Positions 17,690 to 27,064 are shown, counted from the stretch's first letter. The stretch is DNA of 64,000 nucleotides from JAGVSR01 sp031413815 (GCA_031413815.1 JANOFU010000023.1:1-64000), one strand, 5' to 3'. Notes: generated by a model from the sequence alone, not told the origin. A program made the numbers and translations.

Positions 17690-17839
17690 ATGTCCTTCAC
17701 CGCCGAGCTTTGGCACTTCATGCGCGTTCGCAAGAAATACTGGATCGCGCCTGTCTTGATCATGTCCGTCATCATGGGCGGGCTCATCGTGCTGACCAAG
17801 GGCTCGGCTGTCGCGCCCTTGATCTACACACTGTTCTAA
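17690..17839 (+). CDS. Small membrane protein, DUF5989-like (49 residues)
   Basis: A short gene easily missed by length cut-offs. AAAGGAG lies 6 bases before ATG 17690. The product starts MSFTAELWHFMRVRKKYW, has one transmembrane helix (about 20-38, APVLIMSVIMGGLIVL) and ends GSAVAPLIYTLF. Both ends match the small proteins found between SxtJ and carbamoyltransferase genes in many bacteria (DUF5989). It lies 11 bases after the SxtJ-like gene and 16 before the carbamoyltransferase, so it is surely co-translated. It may be a subunit of a membrane complex with SxtJ. Confidence 0.88.
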   Translation: MSFTAELWHFMRVRKKYWIAPVLIMSVIMGGLIVLTKGSAVAPLIYTLF

Positions 17840-17855
17840 GGAAGGCCGCCCGGTC

Positions 17856-19688
17856 ATGCGTATTCTTGGTCTTTCCGCCTTCTATCACGACAGTGCCGCC
17901 GCGCTGATCGTGGATGGTAGAATCGTGGCTGCGGCCCAGGAAGAGCGCTTTACGCGCAAGAAGCATGACCCGGCCTTTCCAAAGGAGGCCATCGCCTACT
18001 GCCTGTTGGAAGCCGGCATCTCGATCAAGGATGTCGATTACATCGCCTTCTATGACAAGCCATTCTTGAAGTTCGAACGCCTGCTGGAAACCTATCTGGC
18101 GTTTGCCCCGCGCGGTTTCCAATCGTTCCGCAAGGCAATGCCTGTTTGGCTGAAAGAAAAACTGTTTCAGAAGTCGCTGTTGGCTGATGAGTTGAAGGCG
18201 TTCGCGCCTGACGTCGATTTTTCAGAAAAGCTGCTGTTCGCTGAGCATCACGTCAGTCATGCGGCGAGCGCCTTTTATCCGTCCCCCTTCGACGAGGCCG
18301 TCGTTCTGACGCTCGATGGCGTCGGCGAATGGACTACAACGGCGGCGGCGATCGGGCGCGGCAACGATCTTAAGATCGTTAAGGAAATGCACTTCCCCCA
18401 TTCCCTGGGCCTCTTGTACTCGGCGTTCACGTACTACACAGGCTTCAAGGTCAACTCCGGCGAATACAAAGTCATGGGGCTGGCCCCTTATGGCGAGCCG
18501 CGCTTCAAAGATTTGATCCTACAAAAGATCGTGGATTTGAAAGACGACGGCAGCTTCCGGCTTGATCTGTCGTACTTCGACTATTGCACTGGCCTGACGA
18601 TGACGAACGACAAGTTCGCACAGTTGTTCGGCGAACCAGTGCGCGATCCCGAGGCTGATCAGCTGACGCAGTTTCATATGGACGTGGCGGCGTCGATCCA
18701 GGCTGTCACCGACGAAATCGTGCTGCGGCTAACGCGTTCGCTCGCGGACGAGTACAAGATCCCGAACCTCTGCCTTGCTGGCGGGGTCGCGCTCAACTGC
18801 GTGACCAACGGCAAGATCGTCCGCGACGGCGCCTTCAAGAACGTCTGGATTCAGCCAGCAGCTGGCGATGCAGGTGGTGCGATTGGCGCAGCGTTGGCGG
18901 CCTGGCACATGGAATTCGATCAACCGCGCACAGCTGCGGGCGATGCCATGAACGGCTCATACCTGGGTCCGCAGTTCAGCCAGGCTGACATCGAGAAGCG
19001 TTTGGCACGCGCTGGCGCGGTGTTTGAACACATGGATGATAGTGACGTGGCTGGCAAGACAGCGGAAGCGCTCGCCGCTGGCAAAGCGATCGGTTGGTTC
19101 CAGGGCCGGATGGAATTTGGTCCGCGTGCACTCGGTGGCCGCTCCATCCTAGGGGATGCTCGCTCACCGGCTATGCAAAAGCTGCTCAATCTCAAGGTCA
19201 AGTATCGCGAGAGTTTCCGGCCCTTTGCGCCGTCTGTGCTCGAAGAAGATGTGAGCGAGTGGTTCGAGATCGACCGGCCAAGCCCTTACATGCTGCTTGT
19301 GGCGGGCGTGCGGGACGCGCATCGCCGCGACATGACCGAGGATGAAAATCAGCTTTTTGGCATCGACAAATTGAATGTCGCGCGATCGACGATCCCGGCT
19401 GTGACACATGTCGACTATTCGGCGCGCATTCAAACCGTGAGCAAGGATACCAACGCCCGCTATCACGCCCTGATCTCGGCCTTCAAAGCGCGCACGGGCT
19501 GCGGCGTCGTCGTCAACACATCGTTCAATGTTCGCGGGGAACCCATCGTCGGCACGCCGGAGGATGCGTTCCGCTGCTTCATGGGTACCGACATCGATGT
19601 GCTGGTGGTTGGCAATGCGTTTCTCGACAAGAGTGCGCAAAACGCGGCCCTGCGTGAAGATTACAAAAACAAGTATGAGTTGGATTGA
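17856..19688 (+). CDS. Carbamoyltransferase (NodU/CmcH family)
   Basis: A 610-residue enzyme that transfers a carbamoyl group from carbamoyl phosphate to a hydroxyl of a sugar or secondary metabolite. The Kae1-like N-terminal domain starts MRILGLSAFYHDSAAAL and carries the metal-binding AEHHVSHAASAF region; LTLDGVGEW is the nucleotide loop. The C-terminal TobZ-like part has MEFGPRALGGRSILGDAR and VVNTSFNVRGEPIVG. Length is normal. The neighbours (SxtJ-like, DUF5989-like, SGNH hydrolase) make a recurrent cassette found outside nodulation, so the acceptor is more likely a surface glycan or a small product than a Nod factor. Confidence 0.93.
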   Translation: MRILGLSAFYHDSAAALIVDGRIVAAAQEERFTRKKHDPAFPKEAIAYCLLEAGISIKDVDYIAFYDKPFLKFERLLETYLAFAPRGFQSFRKAMPVWLKEKLFQKSLLADELKAFAPDVDFSEKLLFAEHHVSHAASAFYPSPFDEAVVLTLDGVGEWTTTAAAIGRGNDLKIVKEMHFPHSLGLLYSAFTYYTGFKVNSGEYKVMGLAPYGEPRFKDLILQKIVDLKDDGSFRLDLSYFDYCTGLTMTNDKFAQLFGEPVRDPEADQLTQFHMDVAASIQAVTDEIVLRLTRSLADEYKIPNLCLAGGVALNCVTNGKIVRDGAFKNVWIQPAAGDAGGAIGAALAAWHMEFDQPRTAAGDAMNGSYLGPQFSQADIEKRLARAGAVFEHMDDSDVAGKTAEALAAGKAIGWFQGRMEFGPRALGGRSILGDARSPAMQKLLNLKVKYRESFRPFAPSVLEEDVSEWFEIDRPSPYMLLVAGVRDAHRRDMTEDENQLFGIDKLNVARSTIPAVTHVDYSARIQTVSKDTNARYHALISAFKARTGCGVVVNTSFNVRGEPIVGTPEDAFRCFMGTDIDVLVVGNAFLDKSAQNAALREDYKNKYELD

Positions 19689-19693
19689 GTGTC

Positions 19694-20989
19694 ATGGTTG
19701 CATTGTACGACGGTTACGCTCATTCACCTGCCGTCCGGCCGGGTCCAGTTACGCGTGATTTAATCGTTGCGAGAAGTCTGCGCCGCGGTTTTTTCATTGT
19801 GTGCTTGGTGATCGGCGCGGCCCTGCTACTGTTGCCATTGGCGTACCCCAAGGCCGTCCTGTTTAGTCCGCTGTGGATCTACGGACTTCTGATCGTGGCC
19901 ACCTGCATCGCCGGTCTGCTGGCCGACAGGACGGGCCGGGAAACGGCGGCTCTTCTTCTGGCCTACGGCTTGTTTGCCGATCTCGGGCTGGCAGCGGGCA
20001 CAGCCGTTCTTAGCCGCGTGCAAATCGGAACCGATCTCGTTCCGAATATGACCTCATCGGTTTTCTCGCAGCGGGGCTTTGCGTTTCACCCGTTGCTGCA
20101 ATTGGCACCGAACGTTAGCTATGCGAACAGCGGATTTGAGCACACGCCGAAGGGCACGCGCGCTGTCGCCGATGCGCCGCGCGTTTCGGCTTCGCTCATC
20201 GATGTGGCCTTGATCGGCGGCTCATCGACCTACGACATTGATCTGAAGCAAGGCCAGACTTGGCCGGATCTTCTGCAGCAGCGTCTGCCCGATTACCGCA
20301 TCTGGAATTTCGGTGTTCCGTCGTACACGACGGCGGGCCATATCGTGCAGACCGCGTGGTATCTGCCCGAGGTCAACACCAAGTGCGCCGTCTACTACAT
20401 TGGCTGGAACGACGTTCGCAATACGCATGTCCCCAATCTCGACCCAGCCTACGCCGACTACCATTTGCTTGATCTCGCCAACCACGGCTTTGATCTCTCC
20501 GACCGCGGTGTCACAGCATCATTACGGCTGGGAACACTTCTGGTGCGCAAGGCGGGTCCCTATCCGTCGGCACCCAATCACTTTGCCAGCGTGTCGCCGG
20601 TTGATGGCGCCGACCCCGCGATTGAGAGCGTTTACCGCCGCAACATCGAAACACTGATCGGTATCAATCGCGAGCGCGGCGTGAAGGTGGCGTTCATCGG
20701 CCAATTGCTGAACGACCGGCTGCTGGACGCGCAAGGTTCAGGGCAGCGTGCCTTTGGCGCTCCAGGCGTCGAGGACCGCGATATCCCCGCTGCGATGGAC
20801 CGCCTCAATAGTGTCCTAGCTGACACCGCGCGGTCTCACGGCGTGCCTGTGCTGCTGCCGTCGCAGGACTGGCTCAACAGCAGCGACTACACGGACTTCG
20901 GCCATTTTACCGCCAGCGGGGCGGACAAGTTCTCCGAGCGCGTTGGCCCCTTCATCAACAGCAGCTGTACGCCTGACCAGCCGGGCTGA
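19694..20989 (+). CDS. SGNH/GDSL hydrolase-like membrane protein
   Basis: A 431-residue protein with four hydrophobic segments in the first 110 residues and a C-terminal SGNH domain. The block I serine is in ALIGGSSTYDID, the block III asparagine in YIGWNDVRN and the block V Asp-x-x-His in DFGHFTASG, so the catalytic set is complete. The domain should face the periplasm and act as an O-acyl esterase or transferase. It starts 5 bases after the carbamoyltransferase stop, which ties it to the same pathway. A TTG at 19685 is an alternative start. Confidence 0.85.
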   Translation: MVALYDGYAHSPAVRPGPVTRDLIVARSLRRGFFIVCLVIGAALLLLPLAYPKAVLFSPLWIYGLLIVATCIAGLLADRTGRETAALLLAYGLFADLGLAAGTAVLSRVQIGTDLVPNMTSSVFSQRGFAFHPLLQLAPNVSYANSGFEHTPKGTRAVADAPRVSASLIDVALIGGSSTYDIDLKQGQTWPDLLQQRLPDYRIWNFGVPSYTTAGHIVQTAWYLPEVNTKCAVYYIGWNDVRNTHVPNLDPAYADYHLLDLANHGFDLSDRGVTASLRLGTLLVRKAGPYPSAPNHFASVSPVDGADPAIESVYRRNIETLIGINRERGVKVAFIGQLLNDRLLDAQGSGQRAFGAPGVEDRDIPAAMDRLNSVLADTARSHGVPVLLPSQDWLNSSDYTDFGHFTASGADKFSERVGPFINSSCTPDQPG

Positions 20990-21004
20990 CGGAACGCCCA
21001 CATT

Positions 21005-21039
21005 CTGAAACGCAAAACGCCGGCAGACATGCCGGCGTT
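21005..21039 (-). terminator. Rho-independent terminator of infC
   Basis: AACGCCGGC and GCCGGCGTT (21016-21024, 21031-21039) form a perfect 9-bp stem with a 6-base loop; on the minus strand a TTTTGCGTTT tail follows. It lies between the convergent SGNH and infC genes and serves infC best. Confidence 0.82.
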
Positions 21040-21066
21040 CTGGTAGTCCCAAACGTGTGAGCTGGG

Positions 21067-21606
21067 TTACTTCGGCGCCAGCACCATAACCATCTGACGG
21101 CCTTCGAAGCGCGGCTCTGCTTCAACCTTGGCGATCTTTTCAGTATCGGCCTTGACCCGTTTCAGGACGTCCATGCCGAGATGCTGATGCGCCATTTCAC
21201 GGCCGCGGAAGCGCAGCGTGATCTTGACCTTGTCGCCCTCTTCGAAGAACCGGTGGATCGCGCGCATCTTGACGTCGTAATCGTTGTCGTCGATGCCGGG
21301 GCGCATTTTGATTTCTTTGAGTTCGACGATCTTCTGGTGCTTGCGCGCTTCGGCGGCCTTCTCCTGCTCCTGGTACTTGTATTTGCCGAAGTCCAGGATT
21401 TTGCAGACGGGCGGCTCAGCATCGGGGGACACTTCGACCAAGTCGAGGCCCGCCTCAGTGGCGCGCGCGAGAGCATCGATTTTGCTGACGACACCTACAT
21501 TCTGTCCCGTCTCGTCAATGAGACGAACGTCTTTGGACCGGATCGCGTCGTTGATCCTGGGGCCGGATGGCTCGCGCTCGGGCGCGGCTCGCGACGGTTT
21601 GCGGAT
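21067..21606 (-). CDS. infC: Translation initiation factor IF-3, apparently starting at ATC
   Basis: A 179-residue IF-3. The N domain begins RINDAIRSKDVRLIDETG and the C domain contains KEIKMRPGIDDNDYDVK and ends MVMVLAPK. IF-3 proofreads start codons on the 30S subunit and, in enteric bacteria, represses its own mRNA through a rare start codon. Here the only start that fits family length and spacing is ATC at 21606, with GAGGAG 8 bases upstream; TTG at 21612 is only 2 bases from the same GAGGAG. A frame to 21726 would add 40 residues absent from the family. A terminator follows. Confidence 0.93.
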   Translation of the reverse strand: MRKPSRAAPEREPSGPRINDAIRSKDVRLIDETGQNVGVVSKIDALARATEAGLDLVEVSPDAEPPVCKILDFGKYKYQEQEKAAEARKHQKIVELKEIKMRPGIDDNDYDVKMRAIHRFFEEGDKVKITLRFRGREMAHQHLGMDVLKRVKADTEKIAKVEAEPRFEGRQMVMVLAPK

Positions 21607-21748
21607 GGTCAAGTCTCCTCTTGCTGCTTCGGATAACGCGGTGTTTGGGGCGTAAGCCAGGACGAGCCGAGGCCCATCTCCTAACTTGCCGTGACAATTC
21701 AGAAGAAAGTCTTTCAAGTCAAGCACCGGGGCCGGGCTTTAGCCTCAG

Positions 21749-22981
21749 TTAACCCTCAGGCTGTGGATCACAGGCCACGAAACGGGGCTGTAGGCCCGTT
21801 CCTAGCAGTGTGTCGTAGACGGCCAGTGTTTTGGTCCGCATCGCGTGGAGCGTAAAATTGGCGAGCACATGCTGCCGCGCCCGGTCGCCCATCGCAGCAT
21901 GGTCTTGCGGCGAGAGGGCCAGCGCCTCGGCGAGGGCTGCTGCAAGTGCCGCGGGATCCGATGGTGGAATGAGCCAGCCCGTGGCGCGTTGCGAAGGGAT
22001 GTCCGGTGGCGCCAACACGGTCTCGGGCGGCGCGCCGATCCGGGTGGCGATGATGGGGCGAGCCATCACCTGCGCTTCCGTTGCGGCGCGACCGAAGGCT
22101 TCGGGTTCGGTTGAGGCGACGACCGTGACGTGAGCAATCTTGAGCGCTGCGGCCATATCGTCAACGTGGCCAACGAGGCGGACGCGGCCTGTGAGGCCTG
22201 CTGCAGAGATTTGAGTTTCGAGTGTGCGCTTAAAGTCGTCGCGGCCTTGCGCATCACCGGCGAGGATGACGACAGCGTCGCCGAGCAAGCCTTGTTGTTT
22301 GAGGAGGCGGGCTGCGTCGATGATGACGCCTTGCCCCTTCCACGATGTCAGCCGGGCGGCGTTGAGAATGATGCGTGCGGTCGGTTCAACGCCCCACGCC
22401 TTGCGCAGTTTTGTAACGCGGTCCTCACCGATGGCGGCTGGATCGAACGCCGCGCCATCAACGCCGCGATGGATGATGCGCAGGCGTTCGGGCGGCGTGT
22501 TGTAGCGCGCGCGAATGAGCTCCGCTGTATAGCCGGAGTTGGCAATCACGAGATCGCCCTTGGCCATGATCTCGTTGTAGGCTTTCTTGATCTTGTTTTT
22601 TTCGCCGTACGCGCCGTGATAGGTGGTCACGAATGGGCGCTTCGTGCGCTGCGCGGCCCAAAACGCACTCCAGGCTGGAGCGCGGCTGCGGGCGTGAACG
22701 AGATCGACGCCGTCTTTGCGGATGATCGAGGCGATGCGCAGTGCGTTGGCGACCAGCGTTGCCGGGTTTTTGCTGGCGGCTGGAAACGGTACGAACTCCG
22801 CCCCGCAGGCGGCGAGGCGCGGCGCCAAGCGCCCGCCGTCGGAGAGCACAATGGCGCGGCCGCCGCCCTTGACGATGGCATCCGCGATTTCGATGGTGGA
22901 CAGCTCCGCGCCGCCCGTATCAAGTTCGGGAATGATCTGCAGGATCGTGGGGCGGTCGCGCGGCACGGTCGAAGGGTCCAC
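21749..22981 (-). CDS. Glycosyltransferase family 4
   Basis: A 410-residue GT-B fold retaining transferase. The N-terminal acceptor domain starts ILQIIPELDTGGAELSTIE; the C-terminal donor-binding domain has LNAARLTSWKGQG and the EX7E signature in STEPEAFGRAATEAQVMARP. Such enzymes use nucleotide sugars to build lipopolysaccharide or exopolysaccharide at the inner membrane. It is divergent from the hydrolase at 23019 and upstream of infC on the same strand, a neighbourhood shared by several rhizobial genomes. Sugar and acceptor are unknown. Confidence 0.9.
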   Translation of the reverse strand: MDPSTVPRDRPTILQIIPELDTGGAELSTIEIADAIVKGGGRAIVLSDGGRLAPRLAACGAEFVPFPAASKNPATLVANALRIASIIRKDGVDLVHARSRAPAWSAFWAAQRTKRPFVTTYHGAYGEKNKIKKAYNEIMAKGDLVIANSGYTAELIRARYNTPPERLRIIHRGVDGAAFDPAAIGEDRVTKLRKAWGVEPTARIILNAARLTSWKGQGVIIDAARLLKQQGLLGDAVVILAGDAQGRDDFKRTLETQISAAGLTGRVRLVGHVDDMAAALKIAHVTVVASTEPEAFGRAATEAQVMARPIIATRIGAPPETVLAPPDIPSQRATGWLIPPSDPAALAAALAEALALSPQDHAAMGDRARQHVLANFTLHAMRTKTLAVYDTLLGTGLQPRFVACDPQPEG

Positions 22982-23018
22982 ATGTCAAGTCAGTGTCAGA
23001 AAGTCAGGGTGTCTTAGG

Positions 23019-23846
23019 ATGGACGGCACTGAACCGCAATTCCTCGACGTTGGCGAGGGCGCATCACGCCGCCGCATCGCATTTCGTGTTGATCCGCCCG
23101 GCGCGCCCGGGACACCGTCGCTGTTTTGGCTGGCCGGTTACAAATCCGACATGGCGAGCACCAAAGCGATAGCACTTGCGGAGTATGCGCACGCCAAGGG
23201 GCTGGGCTGTGTTCGCAGCGATTATTCGGGGCATGGGCTGTCGAGCGGGCGCTTCGAGGATGGAACGATCGGTCAATGGCTGGACGATGCCGAGGCGGTG
23301 TTCCGGCGTGTGTCGCGCGGACCTCAGGTGATCATCGGCTCGAGTATGGGCGGGCACATTGCGCTGGTGCTGCTGCGCCGGTTGATGGCGACCGCGCCAG
23401 ACGAGGCCGCACGGATCAAGGCGCTGGTGCTGATCGCGCCGGCCTGGGACATGACCGAAGAGTTGATGTGGAAGAAGTTTGATGCCGCCGCGCGGGAAGA
23501 ACTGGCCGCGACGAACGTTTATCAGCAGCCGTCGGACTACGGCGAGCCCTATGCCATCACGCGCGCGCTGATCGAGGATGGCCGCAAGCACCTGCTGGCC
23601 CGCCAGCCATTCGATCCAGGGAGGCCGGTTCTCATTCTGCAGGGTTTGCTAGATACGTCGGTTCCGGCGGCACACACGCGCGAGCTGCTCGGTTTTTTAA
23701 CAGGCGGCTGGACGCGCATTGTCGAGGTGCCCGATGGCGAGCATCGGCTCTCGCGTCCGCAGGATTTGGAGGCGTTGTTTGGGTTGATAGAGGAGGGTGT
23801 GGGGGGTGATGGTGTGTGGGCAAGACTTTCTGTTAGTGACCCATAG
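23019..23846 (+). CDS. Alpha/beta hydrolase
   Basis: A 275-residue cytoplasmic serine hydrolase. The nucleophile elbow is IGSSMGGHIA (residues about 108-117), the acid is in LQGLLDTSVP and the histidine in PDGEHRLSRP, completing the triad. The oxyanion region WLAGYKSDM and the loop RSDYSGHGLSSG are typical of the carboxylesterase and acyl-protein-thioesterase branch. ATG 23019 is adjacent to the divergent glycosyltransferase start (37 bases apart), so the promoters must overlap. Substrate unknown. Confidence 0.88.
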   Translation: MDGTEPQFLDVGEGASRRRIAFRVDPPGAPGTPSLFWLAGYKSDMASTKAIALAEYAHAKGLGCVRSDYSGHGLSSGRFEDGTIGQWLDDAEAVFRRVSRGPQVIIGSSMGGHIALVLLRRLMATAPDEAARIKALVLIAPAWDMTEELMWKKFDAAAREELAATNVYQQPSDYGEPYAITRALIEDGRKHLLARQPFDPGRPVLILQGLLDTSVPAAHTRELLGFLTGGWTRIVEVPDGEHRLSRPQDLEALFGLIEEGVGGDGVWARLSVSDP

Positions 23847-23987
23847 CACCACAGGTGGCAGGTAGAGCTAGTCCGCCTATGGCACGTGCCGCTAAGCTGA
23901 TTTCGTTTAAATTTCACATTGATCTAATACCACAATCCGTATGGGTGTTGAACTGATACGGTCTACGCATAACCATTTCTTGATGAC

Positions 23988-26645
23988 ATGTTTTCTGGGG
24001 GAGACCAGTTGCTGATTCGCGCGTTATATCTACTTTGCGTCGCCGTTTCATCGTGGGCGGTTGCAGCACCGGCCTGGGCACAGAAGCGTCATGCTTTTGT
24101 CGTTGGTGTCCAAGACTATCAGCATCCGATGGTGCGTAAGCTCCGAACCGCCAAGGCCGATGCCGAGGAAATGGGTAGCCGCCTCGCATCGTTCGGCTAT
24201 GCCGTCGAGCGCGCGATCGACGTGACCAGCGCCGAGATGAAGGCGCGCTGGCTCAGTTGGCTGTCGACCGTGAACGAAGGCGATGTGGTTGTCGTATTCT
24301 TCGCCACTCACGGCATGGAGGTCGCCAGTCGCAATTACCTCCTCCTGCGCGATGCTGCCCCTGTCGCCGCTGGGCAGTTGCCGACTTCGCATGGCGCTGT
24401 CGGCGCTTTTGAGCTGTTGCAAGATCTAACAAAGCGTAAGCCTGCCGCGACTGTACTCATCCTGGACGCCTGCCGCGACGATCCGTGGAATCTTGGCAAG
24501 TTGCTTCCCGGCGGTCTTGCGCTCATGGTGCCGCCGCCGGGCTCATTCGTTCTGTTTTCCGCAGGGGCCTTCGAACGGGCGCTCGATTACGTCGTCGACC
24601 CGAAAATCGAGAAGAACAGCCCGTTCACCACGGAGTTGCTCGTACAGATGTCGCGGCGTGACTTTGCCGTGTCGGCATTGGCCGAGAAGGTGCGCGCCCA
24701 CGTCTGGAAAGTGGCTGCCAAGGCGAAGCACAATCAATCTCCAGCTTACAACGATCAGCTCAAAACTCGCTTGTGCATCGCCGGAGATTGCGCGGAGTCG
24801 AAAGTCGCAGTGACGGCGGCCGAAGCGGCGGACGATTGCACTTCCCTGGCAGCCTATGCCCGCGTGCGGGACGGGCGCGCCGAAGGTGTCGACTGGTACG
24901 CACTCGACGCACTGATTGCTGTTCCCGCCTGTAAGCTCGCCGTCGAACTCAATCCCGAAGAGAATCGGCTACAGCTCCTGCTGGCTAGGGCCTACACGAA
25001 GATGGCCCGTTTCGATCTATCGACACCGATTTTCAAGCACATGGCGCTTGCGGGCAATGCAGATGCAATGTCCGAGTACGGCTATGCGCTGGTGAAAGGC
25101 CAAGGCGATGAAATAGACCGGGCCGAGGGTCTGAAGTGGATTCGCGCATCGAGTGCAGCAGGTAGCGCAGCTGGGCATCACCATCTTGGCGAGGCCCACC
25201 TGTTCGGTTTCGGTACGCCGCCGGACTTGCCACAGTCCGTCACATGGTACGAGCGAGGCAAATCGAGTGGCGCTTTGCGCTCCTGGTTGCGGCTCGGCAA
25301 TGCGTACGTGGAAGGCAAGGGGGTTCGTGTCGATACTGTGCGCGGGCTCGCCTACTACGAGGAAGCAGCGGCACTGGGCAGTGTCGAGGCCAATGGCAAC
25401 GTCGGCTGGCTCTACATGAACGGCTACAGCGTGCCGAAAGACGTACCCAAGGCAATGACGTATTTGGAGAAGGCCGCAGATCTTGGCTCGACGGCGGCGA
25501 TGACCAACATCGGTTTGCTCCACGAGCGGGGCGATCTTGGTCCAACGAATCTTGAGGCGGCGCGCAAGTGGTACGAGAAAGCCTATCAGTTCCAGCACGA
25601 GCCAGACAGCAAGAATGCCGCTCGCGGCCTCGGATGGCTAGCCGAGCAGCGCAAGGACTACGCTGCTGCGCAACACTATTACAAGGAGGCGATCCGTCGT
25701 GGTGAGGATGCCGACGCTTACACGCTTCTGGGGCACTTACTCTGGCATGGCCGTGGAAGCCCGAAATCGGCAGCGGCGTACCGGCAAGCCTGCGACCATT
25801 ACAAGCGTGCCGCCGACCTTGGAAATGCGCGAGGAATGGTTGCCTATGGATGGTGTTTTGAGGTGGGAAACGGTGTTGACGCCAAGGATCTGCCCGGAGC
25901 AGCACGTCTCTACGAGCAGGCGGCCGATCTTGGCAACGATCAGGCCATGAACAATCTCGCCAATTTGCTTCTTGAAGGGCGCGGCGCTCCTCGAAACGAG
26001 TCGCGTGCAATCGAACTGTACGTTAGGGCACGCAACGAGGGGAACGGGGCCGCTTCTTTCAATCTGTCAAGATTGCATTTCTACGGAATCGGTGTGCAGC
26101 AAGATCCTTTGGCTGGCCTGCGCTTTTTGGAGGAGGCAGGAGAGCGGGAAAACGAGCAAGCTCAAGAATCCTTATGCATGAAGGCCCTGTTGCACGCCGA
26201 GACTGAAGGCGGCGGAAATTTTTCGTGGTGTGAAAGGGTCTCGCGTGAAAACGGTGCCGGTGGCCTTGCCGACGTTGTGGTCGGTGTACGGCACTTAAAG
26301 GGCTTGGGTGTACCCAGGAGCGCTCTTACAGCGGAGTCTTTCTTACGCAAGGCCGAGGCAAACGGACAGGCCGGAGCAAAGTGTTTCCTGGCTGCGATGC
26401 TCGACAATCGCTCGGCCACCGGTCGCGATGCGCTGGAAGCAGCCAAGCTGTTTCTCGCATGCTGGACAGGGAGCGAGAATATCATCGTTGAGCCAAATGC
26501 CAACGCATGGTCGGTAGCTTTTCGCACCAAGCTACAGGAATTATTGAAGCTTGAAGGCTACTATGATGGGCCGATCGACGGCGTGCTCGACGCGCGTACC
26601 TATCGCGCGCTTGAGGCCGCCCGCGAGCAACGGAGCTCCCGGTAA
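23988..26645 (+). CDS. Exported caspase-like protease with Sel1 repeats and a C-terminal peptidoglycan-binding-like domain
   Basis: An 885-residue protein: signal peptide (residues 8-31, ending APAWA), a C14 caspase-like domain with the His108/Cys162 dyad (FFATHGMEV and LILDACRDDPW), about nine Sel1-like repeats across residues 330-760 (for example YGYALVKGQG, YEKAADLGSTAAMTNIG), and a short C-terminal domain (KLEGYYDGPIDGVLDARTYRAL) like peptidoglycan-binding type 1. The dyad is intact. The Sel1 array should bind partner proteins. The architecture suggests a periplasmic protease scaffold. A TTG at 24009, preceded by GGGGGAG, is a plausible later start. Confidence 0.9.
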   Translation: MFSGGDQLLIRALYLLCVAVSSWAVAAPAWAQKRHAFVVGVQDYQHPMVRKLRTAKADAEEMGSRLASFGYAVERAIDVTSAEMKARWLSWLSTVNEGDVVVVFFATHGMEVASRNYLLLRDAAPVAAGQLPTSHGAVGAFELLQDLTKRKPAATVLILDACRDDPWNLGKLLPGGLALMVPPPGSFVLFSAGAFERALDYVVDPKIEKNSPFTTELLVQMSRRDFAVSALAEKVRAHVWKVAAKAKHNQSPAYNDQLKTRLCIAGDCAESKVAVTAAEAADDCTSLAAYARVRDGRAEGVDWYALDALIAVPACKLAVELNPEENRLQLLLARAYTKMARFDLSTPIFKHMALAGNADAMSEYGYALVKGQGDEIDRAEGLKWIRASSAAGSAAGHHHLGEAHLFGFGTPPDLPQSVTWYERGKSSGALRSWLRLGNAYVEGKGVRVDTVRGLAYYEEAAALGSVEANGNVGWLYMNGYSVPKDVPKAMTYLEKAADLGSTAAMTNIGLLHERGDLGPTNLEAARKWYEKAYQFQHEPDSKNAARGLGWLAEQRKDYAAAQHYYKEAIRRGEDADAYTLLGHLLWHGRGSPKSAAAYRQACDHYKRAADLGNARGMVAYGWCFEVGNGVDAKDLPGAARLYEQAADLGNDQAMNNLANLLLEGRGAPRNESRAIELYVRARNEGNGAASFNLSRLHFYGIGVQQDPLAGLRFLEEAGERENEQAQESLCMKALLHAETEGGGNFSWCERVSRENGAGGLADVVVGVRHLKGLGVPRSALTAESFLRKAEANGQAGAKCFLAAMLDNRSATGRDALEAAKLFLACWTGSENIIVEPNANAWSVAFRTKLQELLKLEGYYDGPIDGVLDARTYRALEAAREQRSSR

Positions 26646-27064
26646 GCGCGGCGCCGAACCGGTTTTGCTGTCTACTCAATATTATCAGCATAGACGGCCC
26701 GCTCCTTGCGGCACGAAGAGCCAACTTGATAGGCGTGTGCGCCATCTTCTCGATAATCCGCTATGCGTTTAGTCAGCCGCCGCAATTGAGGTGAGGCGAA
26801 GTACGACGTGCATTGCACGGACGTCAACACACCATCCAGATTTTCTGAAATCTCACCCGTCCACACGCGCAGAACCGGAGGTTGGGCTGAGCGAGGCGTG
26901 AGCCGTGCAAAGCCCAACACGCTGCGACGAAAAAAGTGTTGGGCCTCCCCCCGGATCAAGTCCGCGGTCAGCCAAATCTAAGGCACTAACCAAAATGGTT
27001 ACGGCCGCCTTTCCAGACAGCCGTAACAGGCCCACTGAGACCATCGAAAACGGATGGCTGGTGG
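26646..27064. other. Intergenic region with one imperfect inverted repeat
   Basis: These 419 bases between convergent genes hold no convincing gene. GTTGGGCT (26881-26888) and AGCCCAAC (26911-26918) form an 8-bp inverted repeat, and GTTGGGC recurs near 26938, which hints at a decayed dispersed element. Nothing else stands out. Confidence 0.4.

Noticed and set aside
26672..26959. 95-codon frame on the minus strand in the gap after the caspase gene
   Set aside because: No domain, no ribosome binding site and it covers the inverted repeat; probably decayed intergenic DNA.
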